Assembly: GCF_002288925.2 (NCBI RefSeq)
Contig: NW_022098067.1
Span: 649,160 to 713,159 of the forward strand
Direction of reading: 5' to 3'
Source: Delphinapterus leucas
Taxonomy: Eukaryota; Chordata; Mammalia; Artiodactyla; Monodontidae
DNA length: 64,000 bases
How positions within the stretch are numbered: the first letter of the stretch is position 1; each line of letters begins with the position of its first letter. The position numbers and the translations under genes are program-made. A model generated the notes under the pieces. That model was not told the origin of the DNA. It searched no databases and was given only the letters and a program-made list of their open reading frames with translations. This document shows positions 47,359 to 59,992 of the stretch, piece by piece.

Positions 47359-47577
47359 GTTTTCTTTTTTTTTTTTTTTTTTTCTGTGGTATGCGGGCCT
47401 CTCACTGTTGTGGCCTCTCCTGTTGCGGAGCACAGGCTCCGGACGCACAGTCTCAGTGGCCATGGCTCACGGGCCCAGCCGCTCCGTGGCATGTGGGATC
47501 TTCCCGGACTGGGGCACGAACCCATGTCCCCTGCATCGGCAGGCGGACTCTCAACCACTGCGCCACCAGGGAAGCCC
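47359..47577 (-). mobile_element. CHR-type SINE
   Basis: Same structure as 44595-44805. Target-site duplication 'ccaaagtagtt' at 47348-47358 and 47578-47588. It lies 370 bp upstream of exon 15. Open stretches of 64-89 codons here in several frames (47281-47660) are SINE artefacts. Confidence 0.95.
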
Positions 47578-47948
47578 CCAAAGTAGTTTTTATTAATACT
47601 TGGATGAGTAACTTATTGCATGTAGAATTTGAAAATTTCTGCATCAATTTGAAATCATAGTAGAAAATTTTAAAAGGCTTTTTTATTGTTAATGTAAAAA
47701 TCCTTTTTTGCTAATATGTCTATTTAAATTATTTATGAATTTATTTGATAATTTATTCTACTAAATTGATTCACCACCAAGTACTTATAACTGGAAAAGC
47801 AATCATGAATAATTTGTATTGTTAACATGCATATTAATTTTAAAATATTTGTGTTATTGCTGTTAATAGCTTCATTCATTATCTGTAAGGACTTTTGTAA
47901 ATCTAAGGTAATAAAGGAATTCATATGTATTCTTATTTATTCTCTTAG

Positions 47949-48072
47949 GATAGTAACTTTATCACAGCTCTTGAGTTGGCAGTACGTTTTGGGAAAACCC
48001 TTATTATACAAGAAATGGATGGTGTAGAACCTGTTCTTTATCCATTATTGAGACGAGATCTGGTTGCTCAAG
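47949..48072 (+). CDS. DYNC2H1: DYNC2H1 window exon 15 (AAA5)
   Basis: Acceptor 'attctcttag', donor 'gtaaat'. The product starts DSNFITALELAVRFGKTLII and continues QEMDGVEPVLYPLLRRDLVA, with a Gly split into exon 16. 'F...LE.A..FG...L.....E.LDP.L.P.L' is conserved in all dynein heavy chains. The intron after this exon is the largest in the window (15.2 kb). Confidence 0.96.
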
Positions 48073-48274
48073 GTAAATGAATATTTGACAGTTTCCAGAG
48101 AGTAACTACTTTTTAAATACAAAATAATTAACTTCATTAACTAACTTTGACATTTTTGGTCTTTTCAGTGAATCTAAAGAGAGGAAAACTTTTTGGGGAC
48201 TGTATTATAGTAATATCATCAGAATATAATAGTAACAGCAAGTAAAAAACTTAAAGTGCCTTTGTAAAAGAGGC

Positions 48275-48850
48275 ACCATGTTAGGGTCTCCCACACCATT
48301 CCCAGGAACAATATTTTACCAGAAAGACTCAAGGGATTCAGCACTCATGGCTTAGATTTATTGCAGGGAAAGGATGCAAAGCAAAGTCAGTAAAGAGAAA
48401 AGGCACATAGGGTGAAGTCAGGAGTCAAGAACCTAGGTGCAAGCTTCCAAGAGTCTTCTTTCATTGGAGTCACACAGAATGTGCTAATTCCCCCAGGGCT
48501 GAGTTGTGACAACACGTATGAAAGTTGTCTACCAAGGAAGCTTATTAGAGACTTAGTGTCCAGAGTTTTTATTGGGGCTTATTATGTAACACACTCTGTC
48601 TAGCAGGTAGCAAAATTCCAGACTCCCCAAAGGAAGGCAGGTGTTCAGTGTAAACCGTATTGTTTGAACAAATAGCTTAAGCACAGTGAGCCACTCTTAC
48701 CTATTCTGGGAATGGTGAGAACCTTAACAAAATCCAAATTCCCATACAATGGTTATGGGCCAACCTTGCAAGCAGGTTGCAAGGATACTGGTCTTAGGAC
48801 TGTTATGTTACCTCTTTTCTGTGCAGGTACCTAACCCAGACTTTGATATT
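48275..48850 (-). repeat. Endogenous retrovirus LTR-like sequence (MER21-like)
   Basis: The + strand carries 'tagggtctcccacaccattc', 'taccaaggaagcttattaga', 'gtgagccactcttacctatt' and 'atgggccaaccttgcaag', which I associate with MER21-class LTRs. On the - strand an AATAAA polyadenylation hexamer lies at 48568-48573 in a plausible position. Strongly diverged. Terminal TG/CA and target duplication not resolved. Confidence 0.45.
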
Positions 48851-51800
48851 TGAAAAGTTATGTAAGAGCTTGTTGTGCAAAATGTCATAGACATGTACTT
48901 ATATATAAGTACATACACTTACTTACACCACACACTTTGCTAGCACCACAAAGTTTAGAAAATTGGAGTTATTGGGGGCAAAGCAGAGAAATAGCAAAGA
49001 ATGCACTATTTACTGATCACCTGTTATCCCACAAATAGGTATGCTTAGCTTAGCAGTGATTGATATGGAAAGAACCCTAGTAGTGGGACTGTTGCCTATG
49101 TAACCTGAACTTACTTCCTGGGGTTCAGTCTCTGGTCTCAGTCTGTTCTTTACTGGAGCTAATTCAGATCTGTTGAGCTACCTCTTGCTATGCTATCTTA
49201 AAGGGGGTGGAAATGAACCTTTAGGATCATCTGGATTTGACTCCCTTTAGTCTGTATGCTGACCCTTGAGCGCTCATTAAATATATCTCGATGAGCTCTT
49301 ATTGGTATTAGGTTTTAGCCATATCTGCTGCATTTTCTGAGAATGGAGTTTGACAAGGTCCCCTAAAATTGGATCTGGTAAAAAATGATAATATTCTACA
49401 TCATGATTTGTTCACACGGTGAACCACTATTCCAGATAGTTGTTCAGGGCTGTTTGGGTCAATTTGTTAATTTCTGTTCACTTCATTGAGAAAAAGAGCA
49501 TTACCTCTGCCCCTACCTTACTTTTTCCACCTTCAATCCAGAGTCGCATGTGTTCACGTCACATCAGTTGAAGTCTGTTATCCCCTTTGAGTATACTTCA
49601 GATTGTCCTTTTCTGCAGTTTTGAGTTCCTCATGAATAGCCATTTGTCGTCATACATTTCCTGTGGGGACAGAGGATGGTTGTCCTAGAAAGACGTAAAA
49701 CAAAGCCTGGGTCCAAGTTCATTTACGCCCCAGTGTTCTTAACCTAAGCAACATGAACTGCCTTTCTACATAGTGATGTCAAAACAGGCACAAGGAATAG
49801 GAATAGAATGTACTTCTCCTCCTCAAATTTATGCAGTTCAAAAATCCCCTCAAATATGTATTGATCAAAAAGAAGAGCAAGGTACAGTTCTTCATCAAAG
49901 TCTCATTGTTTTAAATTTTCTGTTTCCTGTGTTCCTAGTAGCTCAGCCAAGGCAGAAGTTAGATGTAGAAGTTTGCAACTATCAAATAGCTGAAGACTGC
50001 TTGACCAGCTATCTATGTAGAAGTTGCTGGAGGAGAGGCTAGTGTAGTTGGCAAATAGTTTAAGTTTTACTAGCAATAGATGTCAAAATTATTTTTATTA
50101 ATCATTCTAATCCTTTACAGTTATTTCATTTGCATCTGGGGTTTGAGTATGGATTCGAGAGTTATAGTAGAGATGATAGCTAAACATTCTTGATTGGCTC
50201 TTTTAGACCAAATTCTTCAGTTTAGGCACGACTGCTTCATACAGGCATATGTATGTGCAACATGAAGATTAACCTTGTGATTAATTGCTGTATCTGTTTC
50301 TAGAGGGTGGTTCTCCATATAGGTATGTCTTTGGTAACCCAGTTGAATCTAGGCGGCTTAATGGCCTGAACACAGCTAGACCAATGGTTCTCTAATGGTA
50401 GTGATTTTGTCCCCCAGGGGACATTTGGCAATGACTGGAGACATTTTTGGTTGTAACAACTTGGTGCGTCTATTCCAAGGATATCTTTAAAATGTACAGG
50501 GCATCTCCTCATAACAAAGAATTTTCCAGTACAATTTGTCAGTAGTACTGAGGTTGAGAAACCCTAAGCTAGCTCACCAGTTCTGACCCATGAATCTCTG
50601 TACTGGTATATTTCAGTTATTTTCAGGGTGACATGCTTTATAGCCAAGAGCACTACTTGAAGCCAGTTCATTGTACAGAATATTCCATGCTATAGGTTGC
50701 CAAAAGTTTTACCTATGGATAGTGGATGGTTGTAGCATTCCATTGGATTGTCTTATCTGTGAGATTTTTTTGTAGACATCTGTAATTCTGTGCATCTGAA
50801 AGATATAGGGCTCAAAGACAAGGATTGGTTTACAACTGCTTGGATTACTTCCAGAGTTGGCACTTGCAGCTTTTACAGGAGCTGCCATTCAAACTTAGCC
50901 ACATGTTTGTTGACCAGATAAATTATTAGGTTGTAGTAAAATCTTCAGGTGTGGAATATGCTGCTTCTAGTAAAGTGAAGAAGGTATTCAGTTGTTGATT
51001 TTCTTTCTTTGTATATAGTGGCTATAAAGCCAGCAGTTTATTCTTAATAGGCTGTGGGATATTTCCTTGAGCAATGTTGATTTGATTATTTTTGTGGCCG
51101 GGTTTTTTGTTTATCTTCATGTAAGTCCCATCATCTTTAGTTAGTTAAGCTTGAAAGGTTTACAATACAATGTGAGCAATTTTATCAGTGGAGACCATTA
51201 CCAAGATGTTACCTATATGATGGAATGTTTGTACCCATATGGCAGTTCACATGGTACTTGGATTTCTCTAATTCAGATGATAATATATTTCTGAAGAGTT
51301 TGGACCTGTTAAGGTATACTGCATATAAGAGATGAACTGATTTTCATCTTCTTGCCAGGGGAATATAAAAAAGAAATCATTAATAATCATTAGCAGTGTT
51401 CAAGTATCTGCTGTGAGCAAAATATTTTTAATCATTGCTGTGTCAAGCATTGTGGAAGCAGTGGTGGCCACTTCTTGGTTTAAGTTTCATGGTCATAATA
51501 AACGTTCAAGCAACTTTTATTTTGAAATCCAGACAGATAAAATTGTGTAGCACTCTTGCCTCGTGTAAAAAGAATAACTTTCTTTTTCACTTCCTAGCAT
51601 GATGCATTTCTTTCAACTATAAGTATTGGCCAGATTTGGGTACACTTTATAGGCAGATCTTGCCTGTATCTTTGGCTAATTGTTAAAGAAGTCATCAAGG
51701 CATCACAATAAACGTAGCCAATTAATATATCTGTACATACAGGTGCTCCAAATCTATTAGATATGTTAACCAAAAAAATCGAAACAAAATATACTCAATC

Positions 51801-52229
51801 CTGATCCAGGCTCAGAAACCAAAATAATAGCCATGTAAGTTGAGGCTTCCCCTGGAAAGACAATGTGAGACCAAATCTTGTACTTGTGCCTAATCATTCT
51901 GTTTCCACAGTTCTCTAAAGTACAGTACAGATTTTGTGCCCAGGAGAAAAATGTAGTCAAAATTAACTCTATCGTAGGTTAACTCCAATGTAAATTAAGA
52001 CTTTATACAGTTAAGACTGTGTTGGACTTTTATAGTTCTACATGTAATATTTTCTAAGAGTAGTGTAAGGGACTTATGTCCAAGGGTCTTTTTATACAAT
52101 AAAACATTTATTTTGAATATTTTTAAAAATGTTATATCAGAATAATGCATTGATGGGTTACACAATCAAATAGTATAGGATGGCAGGAGTGTTCTTTCCC
52201 TCCCCTCTTCATGACTAGTCTTACAAGAG
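48851..52229. other. Intron 15, unresolved old-repeat region
   Basis: About 3.4 kb of mixed composition, less AT-rich than plain intron. It lies on the side where a provirus interior would be if 48275-48850 is the 3' LTR of a - strand element. I see no open frame or clear retroviral motif and do not assert one. A MER20 copy sits inside (50382-50566). Confidence 0.3.
50382..50566 (+). mobile_element. MER20-like hAT nonautonomous DNA transposon
   Basis: 'caatggttctctaatggtag' is followed by 'ttgtcccccaggggacattt', 'ggcaatgactggagacattt', 'ggttgtaacaacttggtgcg' and the right end 'gaggttgagaaaccct', in MER20 order. A partial 8-bp target duplication is visible (agctagac / agctagct). Confidence 0.92.
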
Positions 52230-52470
52230 AAAATCAGTTACTTCTTAATTTTCACTTTTTACTGAGATACACTTACAATTGTATAGCTTAATGATTTTTA
52301 CAAATGGAATACACTTCTGTAAGCACCCAGATCAAGATACAGAACTTTTTCAGCATTCCAAACTCCCTTGTTTACCACTGTCCCCCACAAGGATAACCAC
52401 ATTCCTGCCTTATAGCAGACAAGTTTTACTTGTATTTGTACATTGCACAAATGAGAAAGAAAAAAGCAGC
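52230..52470 (-). repeat. Old L1 3'-end fragment
   Basis: 'tactgagatacacttacaat', then 'aagcacccagatcaagatac' and 'ccccacaaggataaccacat', is the complement of an L1M-type 3' UTR. 52471-52984 has the composition of an old LTR or other repeat that I cannot name. Confidence 0.6.
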
Positions 52471-53126
52471 ACCTGACTACTATGGGCTGGAAGCTGGCCA
52501 GGCTCTACAGCTTGACCATGGTGCTCTCCTGTTGAACATAAACCATTTCACAGAACACCATCAACAGGCAGGTCACTCTGTGACCATAAGCATGTCAGCG
52601 CACGAAAACGAGGACACTTCCATGCCACAAAAATAGCTAAACATCCTCTTCTCCCTGCTATTATGAGTGACTTCTGCTTTTTTACCCATATAGCTTAGTC
52701 TGACACCATTTCTGACACCTCCTAGATATCAACAAAATTATTGATACAAATCAGAATTGTCTGGTCTTTCTGATAGCATCCATTCCCCAGCAAAACCGCA
52801 CTTTCTTTGAACCATTCTAAAATCACCCAGTGTTAAGTCCATCTTCTATAAAAAGCATCTCTGAATACCTTTTTACTGAGACAAGGTGCAGTTTCCCATG
52901 GTGATCTATCTTTCATTGTAAGTTGCCGGTATACCCGAGCTGAGACCCTTTAAACTGAGTTTATGTTTTAACTAATTAGTTAACTGAATAATTTTTAATT
53001 GAAGTATAGTTGATTTACAAAACTATATTAGTTTCAGGTGTACACATAGTGATTAAATGTTTTTATGGATTATACTTCGCTTAAATTTATTAAAAAACAG
53101 TGGCTGTATTTCCCTGTGCTGTACAG

Positions 53127-53248
53127 CAGCGGTCCCCAACCTTTTTGGCACCAGGGGCTGGTTTCATGGAAGACAGTTTTTCCACGGATAGGGTGTAGAG
53201 GATGGTTCAGGTGGTACCAGTCCGCGGCCCAGGGGTTGGGGACCCCTG
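53127..53248. mobile_element. 122-bp hAT-like MITE inserted in L1 3' UTR
   Basis: Terminal inverted repeats 'cagcggtccccaacc' and 'ggttggggacccctg' (one mismatch). An 8-bp target duplication is present, 'ctgtacag' at 53119-53126 and 'ttgtacag' at 53249-53256. The L1 reads continuously ('gtgctgtacag' into 'tatatccttgttgc') once it is removed. An 8-bp duplication and a CAG..CTG terminus are hAT features. No transposase, so nonautonomous. Family name not assigned. Confidence 0.85.
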
Positions 53249-54779
53249 TTGTACAGTATATCCTTGTTGCTTATTTATTTTATACATAGTAGTTTGTATC
53301 TCTTAATACCATACCCCTGTCTTCCCCTTCTCCCCTTCTCTCTCCCCACTGGTAAGCACTAGTTTGATTTCTGTTAGTCTGTTTGTTTTGTTATATACTT
53401 TGACTTCTTTTATTTTTTAGATTCCACATATAAGTGTCAATATAGAGTATTTGTCTTTCTCTGACTTATTTCACTAAGCATAATGCCCTCTAGGTTCATC
53501 CGTGTTACTGAAAATTGCAGAATTTCTTTCTTTTTATGGCTGAGTAATATTTCATTGTGTGTATATGTGTGTGTGTATATATTTTCAATATATATTAATA
53601 TATATATGGTATATACATATATACCACATCTGTTTTATCCATTCATCTACTAATGGGCACTTAGGTTGCTTCTGTATCTTGGCTATTGTAAATAATGCTG
53701 CTATGAACATTGGAGTACATATACTTCTCAAATTAGTGTTTTTGTTTACCTTGGGAGTTTACCCAGCAGTAAAATTGCTGGATCATATGGTAGTTCTATA
53801 TTTAGTTTTTGGAGTAGCCTCCATACTGTTTTCCACAGTGACTGTACCAATTTACATTCCCGCCAACAGTGTACTAGGGTTCCCTTTTCTCTACATCCTC
53901 GCCACCATTTGTTATTTGTGGTCTTTTAAATGATATCCATTCTGCCAGATGTGAGGTGATAGTTCATTGTGGTTTTGATTGTATATCTCTGACGATAGCA
54001 GCGTTTAGCATTTTTTCATGTGCCTGTGGCCATCTGCATCTCTTCTTTGGAAAATGTCTGTTCAGGTCTCCTGCCCAATTTTTAATCGGGTTGTTTGCTT
54101 TTTGATGTTGAGTTATATGAGCTGTTTATATATTTTGGATATTAATCCCTTATTGAGCATATCATTTGCAAATATTTTCTCCTGTTCAGTAGGTTGTCTT
54201 TTTGTTTTGTCAATGGTTTCCTTTGCTGTGTAAAAGCTTTTAGGTTTGATTAGGTCTCATTTGTTTATTTTTGCTTTTTATCCTTTTGCCTGTGGAGGCA
54301 GATCCAAAAAATATTGCTATGACTTATCTAAAAGAGTATTCTGCTTTCTCTTTTAGGAGTTTTATTTTTTCAGATCTTACATTTAATCTGTTTTGAATTT
54401 ATTTTATATATGGTGTGATAAAATGTCCTAATTTTATTCTTTTACATGTAGCTGTCCAGTTTTTCCAGCATCGCTTATTGAAGAGACTGTTTTTCCTCCA
54501 TTGTATATTCTTGACACATTTGTTGTAGATTAATTGACCATAAGTGCATGGGTTTCTTTCTAGGCTCTCTATTTTGTTCCATTGAACTGTGTGGCTGATT
54601 TTCTGCCAGTATCATGCTACTTTGATTACTTTCTAGTATATTCTGAAGACTGAGAGCATAATACCTCCAGCTTTGTTCTTTTTTCTCAAGATTACTTTAG
54701 AAATTTGGGGTCTTTTGTTGTTCCATATAAATTTTAGGATTATTTGTTCTAGTTGTGTGAAAAATGTCATGGGTATTTT

Positions 54780-55064
54780 TTTTTTTAAATTTATTTATTT
54801 TTGGCTGTGTTGGGTCTTTGTTTCTGTGCGAGGGCTTTCTCTAGTTGCGGCAAGCGGGGGCCACTCTTCATCGCGGTGCGCGGGCCTCTCACTATCGCGT
54901 CCTCTCTTGTTGCGGAGCACAGGCTCCAGACGCGCAGGCTCAGTAGTTGTGGCTCACGGGCCTAGTTGCTCCGTGGCATGTGGGATCTTCCCGGACCAGG
55001 GCTTGAACCCGTGTCCCCTGCATTGGCAGGCAGATTCTCAACCACTGCACCACCAGGGAAGCCC
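54780..55064 (-). mobile_element. CHR-type SINE inserted in the L1
   Basis: Nearly the same sequence as 15308-15644, including 'gcggcaagcgggggccactc' and B-box complement 'gggcttgaaccc'. Target-site duplication 'tgtcatgggtatttt' at 54765-54779 and, with one change, 55065-55079. It interrupts the L1 ORF2 remnant. Confidence 0.94.
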
Positions 55065-57447
55065 TGCCATGGGTATTTTGATAGAGATTGCATTGAATCT
55101 TTAGATTGCTTTGGCTGCTATGGATATTTTAACAATATGAATTCTTCCAATTGAAGACATTGGAATATCATTCCATTTCTTTGTATCAGCTGCAGTTTCC
55201 TTCTTAAATGTTTTATAGTTTTCAGAGTAGGATTTTCACGTCCTTGGTTAAGTTTATTCCTCAGTGTTTTATTCTTTTTGATGTGATTTTAAACAGGATT
55301 GTTTTCTTGCTTTCTCTTTCTCATAGTTCATTGTTAGTGTATAGAAAAGCAACAGATTTCTGTATGTTAATCTTGTGTCCTTCAACTTTACTGAATTCAT
55401 TTATTAGTTCTAACAGTTTTTTGGTGGAGACTTCAGGGTTTTGTTTATATAGTTTTATGTCATCTGCAGATAGTAGCAGTTTTACTTTTCCCTTCCAGTT
55501 TGGATACTCTTTATTTCTTTTTCTTGTCTGAATACTGTATCTGGGACTTCCAATACTATGTTGAATAGAATTGGTGAGATGGGCATCCTTCTCTTATTGC
55601 TGATTTGAGAGGAAAGGCTTTCTTTTCACCTTTTCACCATTGAGTATGATGTTAGCCATGGATTTGTCATAAATGGCCTTTATTATGTTTAGATATGCTC
55701 CCTGTAAACCCACTTTGATGAGAGTTTTTATCACGAATGGATGTTGAATTTTGTCAAGTGCTTTTTTTGTGTTTATTGAGATGATCATGTTATTTTTATT
55801 CTTTCTTTTGTTAATGTGATGTATCATTGATTGATTTGCGAGTATTGACCCTTGCATCCCTGGAATAAATCCCACTTGATTATGGTGTATGATCCTTTTT
55901 ATTTATTGTTGAGTTTGGTTTGCTAATATTTTGTTGAGGATTTTTTCATCTATATTCATCAGAGATATTAGCCCTTAATTTTCTTTTGTTGTAGTGTCTT
56001 TGTCTGGTTTTGTTATCCAGGTAATGGTGGCCTCATAGAATGAATTTGGGAGTGTTCTATCCTTTTCACTTTTTTGGAATACTTTGAGAAGGATAGGCAT
56101 TAACTCTTCTTTATGTGTTTGGTAGAATTCCCTTGTGAAGCCGGCGGGTCCTGGATTTGCTGGGAGGTTTTTTGTTACAAATTCAATTTCACTGTTAGTA
56201 ATTGGTATGTTCAGATGGTCCCTTTCTTCCTTGTCAGGTTATATGTTTCTAGAAATGTGTCCATTTCTTCTGGGTTGTCTATTTTGTTGGCATATAACTG
56301 TTCATAGTATTCTCTTATTATTTTTTATATTTCTGTGATAATGGCTGTAATTTCTCCTCTTGCATTTCTTCTTTTGTTTATTTGCATTTTCTCTCTTTTG
56401 ATGAGCCTGGCTAAAGGTTTATTTATTTTGCTTGTCTTTTCAAAAAACAAGTTCTTGCTTTCATTGACCTTTTCTATTTTTTTTTGTCTCTAATTTTATT
56501 TCTTTAATTTTATTTCCTTTCTAATATTTATTATTTCTTTCATTCTGCTGACTTTGGACTTTATTTGTTCTTCATTTCCTAATTCCTTTAGATGATAGGT
56601 TAGGTTGTTTATTTGAGATTTTTCTTATTTCTTGAGGTGGGCTTGCATTGCTGTAAACTTCTCTCTTAGAACTGCTTTTGCTGCATCCCATAGATTTTGG
56701 AAAGTTGTGTTTCTGTTATCTTTTGTCTCAATGTATTTCCTGTTTTCCTCTTTAATTTCTTCACTGGCCCATTGGTTTTTCAGTAGCATGTTGTTTATTC
56801 CTCACATATTTGTGCTTTTCCCAGTTTTCTTCCTGTAACTGATTTCTAGTTTCATACTGTTGGGGTCAGAAAAAATGCCTGATATAATTTCTGTCTTCTT
56901 AAATTTGTTGAGACTTGTTTTGTGTCTTAGCACATTGTCAATCCTGGAGAACATTTCATGTGCAGTTAAAAAGAATGTGTATTCTGCTCTTTTGGGGTAG
57001 AATGTCCTGTAGATATCTATTAAGTCCAACTGGCCTGTGGTGTCATTTAAGACCCTGTTTCCTTATTGATTTTCTCTCTGGATGATCTGTCCACTAATTT
57101 AAGTGGTATGTTAAAGGCTCCTCCTATTCTATTATTGTCAATTTCTCCCTTTATGTTTCTTAGTATTTGCTTTATATATTTAGGTGTTCCTGTATTAGGT
57201 GCATACATGTTAACAAGTGTAACATCCTGTACTTGTGTTGATCCTTTTATTATTACAAGATGCTCTTCTTTGTCTTTTGTCATAGACTTTGTTTTAAAGT
57301 CTACTTTGTCTGATATGAGTATTGTTACCTCTACTTCCTTGTTATTTCCATTTCTGTGAAATCTCTTTTCCATCCCTTCACTTTCAGTTAGTGTGTCTTT
57401 AGCTCTGAAGTCAGTCTCTTGTAAGCAGCACATAGATGGGTCTTTTT

Positions 57448-58003
57448 AATTTATTAATTTATTTATTTTCTGGGTTTTTTTTTTTTTGACATCTTTTTTG
57501 GAGTATAATTGCTTTGCCATGGTGTGTTAGTTTCTGCTTTATAACAGAGTGAATCAGTTATACATATACATATGTCCCCATATCTCTTCCCTCTTGCGTC
57601 TCCCTCCCTCCCACCCTCCCTATCCCACCCCTCTCGGTGGTCACAAAGCACTGAGCTGATCTCCCTGTGCTATGCGGCTGCTTCCCACTAGCTATCTGTC
57701 TTACGTTTGGTAGTGTATATATGTCCATGCTGCTCTCTCTCTTTGTCCCAGCTTACCCTTCCCCCTCCCCGTATCCTCAAGTCCATTCTCTAGTAGGTCT
57801 GCATCTTTATTCCTGTCTTGCCCCTAGGTTCTTCTGACCATTTTTTTTTTTTTTTAGATTCCATATATATGTGTTAGCATAAGGTATTTGTTTTTCTCTT
57901 TCTGACTTACTTCACTCTGTATGACAGACTCTAGGTCCATCCACCTCACTACAAATAACTCAGTTTCATTCCTTTTTATGGCTGAGTAATATTCCATTGT
58001 ATA
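57448..58003 (-). mobile_element. 5'-truncated young L1 inserted in older L1
   Basis: A 3' UTR and end of ORF2 from the same L1 family as 30682-37435: 'ttggagtataattgctttgc', 'tatctcttccctcttgcgtc' and 'tattccattgtatat' match that element near 30698-31197. Flanked by a 26-bp target duplication starting 'taagcagcacatagatgggt' at 57422-57447 and 58004-58029, perfect. 556 bp long. Confidence 0.95.
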
Positions 58004-58659
58004 TAAGCAGCACATAGATGGGTCTTTTTTAATCCAATAATCCACCCTATGTCTTTTGATTGGAATATTTATTACATTGACATTTAAAGTAATTATTGAT
58101 AGATATGTCCTTATTGCCATTTTGTTACCTGTTTTCTGGTAGTTTTGAGTTCTTTATTGTTCTTTTTTTTCTTCGTTTAGATTCTTCCTTTGTGGTTTGA
58201 TGATTTCCTTTCATGGTATGCTTGTGTTTCTTTCTCTCTAATTTTTGTATATCTATTGTAGGTTAGCAGGTTTTTCCTTTTCAGCACTTTGAGTATATCA
58301 TGCCACTCCCTTCTAGCCTGCAAAGTTTCTGCAAAAATATTAGTTGGTAACCTTCTTTAGGTTCCCTTGTATGAGACTCTTCGTTTTTCTCTTGCTGCCT
58401 TTAGAATTTTATCTTTAACTTTTGCTGATTTAATTATGATATGTCTTGGTGTGTGTCTTTTTAGTTCATCTTGTTTGGGACACTCTGTGCTTCTTGTACC
58501 TGGATATCTGTTTCCTTCTTCAGGTTTATGAAGTTTTCAGCTATAATTTCATCAAATACATTTTCTACCCCGTTCTTTCTCTCTTCTCCTCTGGGACCCA
58601 TATAATTCAGTGTTGGTACAGCTGATGTTGTCCCAGAGATCCCTTAAACTGTTCTTCTT

Positions 58660-58755
58660 TCTTTCATCCTCTCTCCCTCCCTTTCTTCCTTCCTTCCTCC
58701 CTCCCTCCCTTCTTTCCTTCCTTCCTTTTCTCCCTTCTTCCCTTCCTTTCCTGAT
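58660..58755. repeat. (CCTT)n-type pyrimidine simple repeat
   Basis: Imperfect run of ccctccctttcttccttcc-type tetranucleotides inside the L1 ORF1/5' region. Confidence 0.92.
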
Positions 58756-59375
58756 TTGGTTATTTCCATTATTCTATCTTCCAGATCACTTTTCTGTTCT
58801 TGTGTATCACCTAGTCAGCTGTTAATCCTTCTATTGTGTTTTCCATTTCAGTTACAGTATTTTTCAATTCTAACTAATTCTTTTTTATATTTTCTAGTTC
58901 ATTATTAAAATTCTCACTGTGTTCAGCTATTCTTTTCCCTGCTTCGGTTAGCATATTTTATTACTAATGCATTGAACTCCTAATCTGGTAAATTTTTAAT
59001 TTCTGTCTCATTAGTTGTTTTTTTCAGGGATTTTCTCTTGCTCTTTCAATTGAGACAAATTCCTCTGCTCATTTTGCTTAACTTTCTCTGTCTTTATGAA
59101 ATTAGGTGAAACTGTTGCCTATTGCAGTCTTTAATGGGTGCCTTTGTGTGGTACAGTCTGCTTGTGCCCAGTGGCTTTTGTGGGAGAGCTGAATCTGATG
59201 TGAACACAGAACATGTCTTTCCTCAGGTTTGCTGGCATCTATCACCTTGGTAGGAGGCTGGAGATGGAGTTGTTAGATCAGAGCCAGGTGTAGCTGGGGC
59301 TTTTTCTCTGCTCAGTGGCCATCACTGCTCTGTAGGGGGTGGGGTCTGTTCCCAAGTTGCTGGAGCAGAAGTTTT

Positions 59376-59992
59376 TTTTTTTTTTCTCTCTCTTTTGTTG
59401 GATTCTATTTTTTTACATCTTTATTGGAGGATAATTGACTAACATTGTTGTGTTAGTTTCTGCTGTGTAACAGAGTGAATCAGCTGTATGTATACATATA
59501 TCCCCATATCCCCTTCCTCTTGCGTCTCCCTCCCACCCTCCCTATCCCACCCCTCTAGGTGGTCACAAAGCACTGAGCTGATCTCCCTGTGCTATGCGGC
59601 TGCCTCCCACTAGCTATCTGTTTTACATTTGGTAGTGTATATATGTCCATGCCACTCTCTCACTTCGTCCCAGCTTACCCTTCCCTCTCCCGGTGTCCTC
59701 AAGTCCATTCTCTGTGTCTGTGTCTTTATTCCTGTCCTGCCCCTAGGTTCTTCAGAACCATTGGTTTTTTTTAGATTCCATATATATGTGTTAGCATATG
59801 GTATTTATTTTTCCCTGACTTACTTCACTCTGTATGACAGACTCTAGGTCCAGCCACTCACTACAAATAACTCAATTTCATATCTTTTTATGGCTGAGTA
59901 ATATTCCATTGTCTATATGTGCCACATCTTTATCCATTCATCTGTTGATGGACACTTAGGTTGCTTCCATGTCCTGGCTGTTGTAAATAGTG
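59376..59992 (-). mobile_element. 5'-truncated young L1 inserted in older L1 5' UTR
   Basis: 617 bp matching the 3' part of the L1 at 30682: 'acatctttattggagg', 'cacaaagcactgagctgatc' and 'gttgatggacacttaggttg'. Target-site duplication 'tggagcagaagtttt' at 59361-59375 and 59993-60007, perfect. Confidence 0.95.

Noticed and set aside
53530..53640. Alternating TA/TG run, possible regulatory or Z-DNA site
   Set aside because: Part of a decayed L1 3' region with simple-sequence expansion; nothing specific supports a function.
54673..55104. 143-codon open frame
   Set aside because: Runs from antisense L1 ORF2 into a CHR SINE; chance fusion of two repeats.
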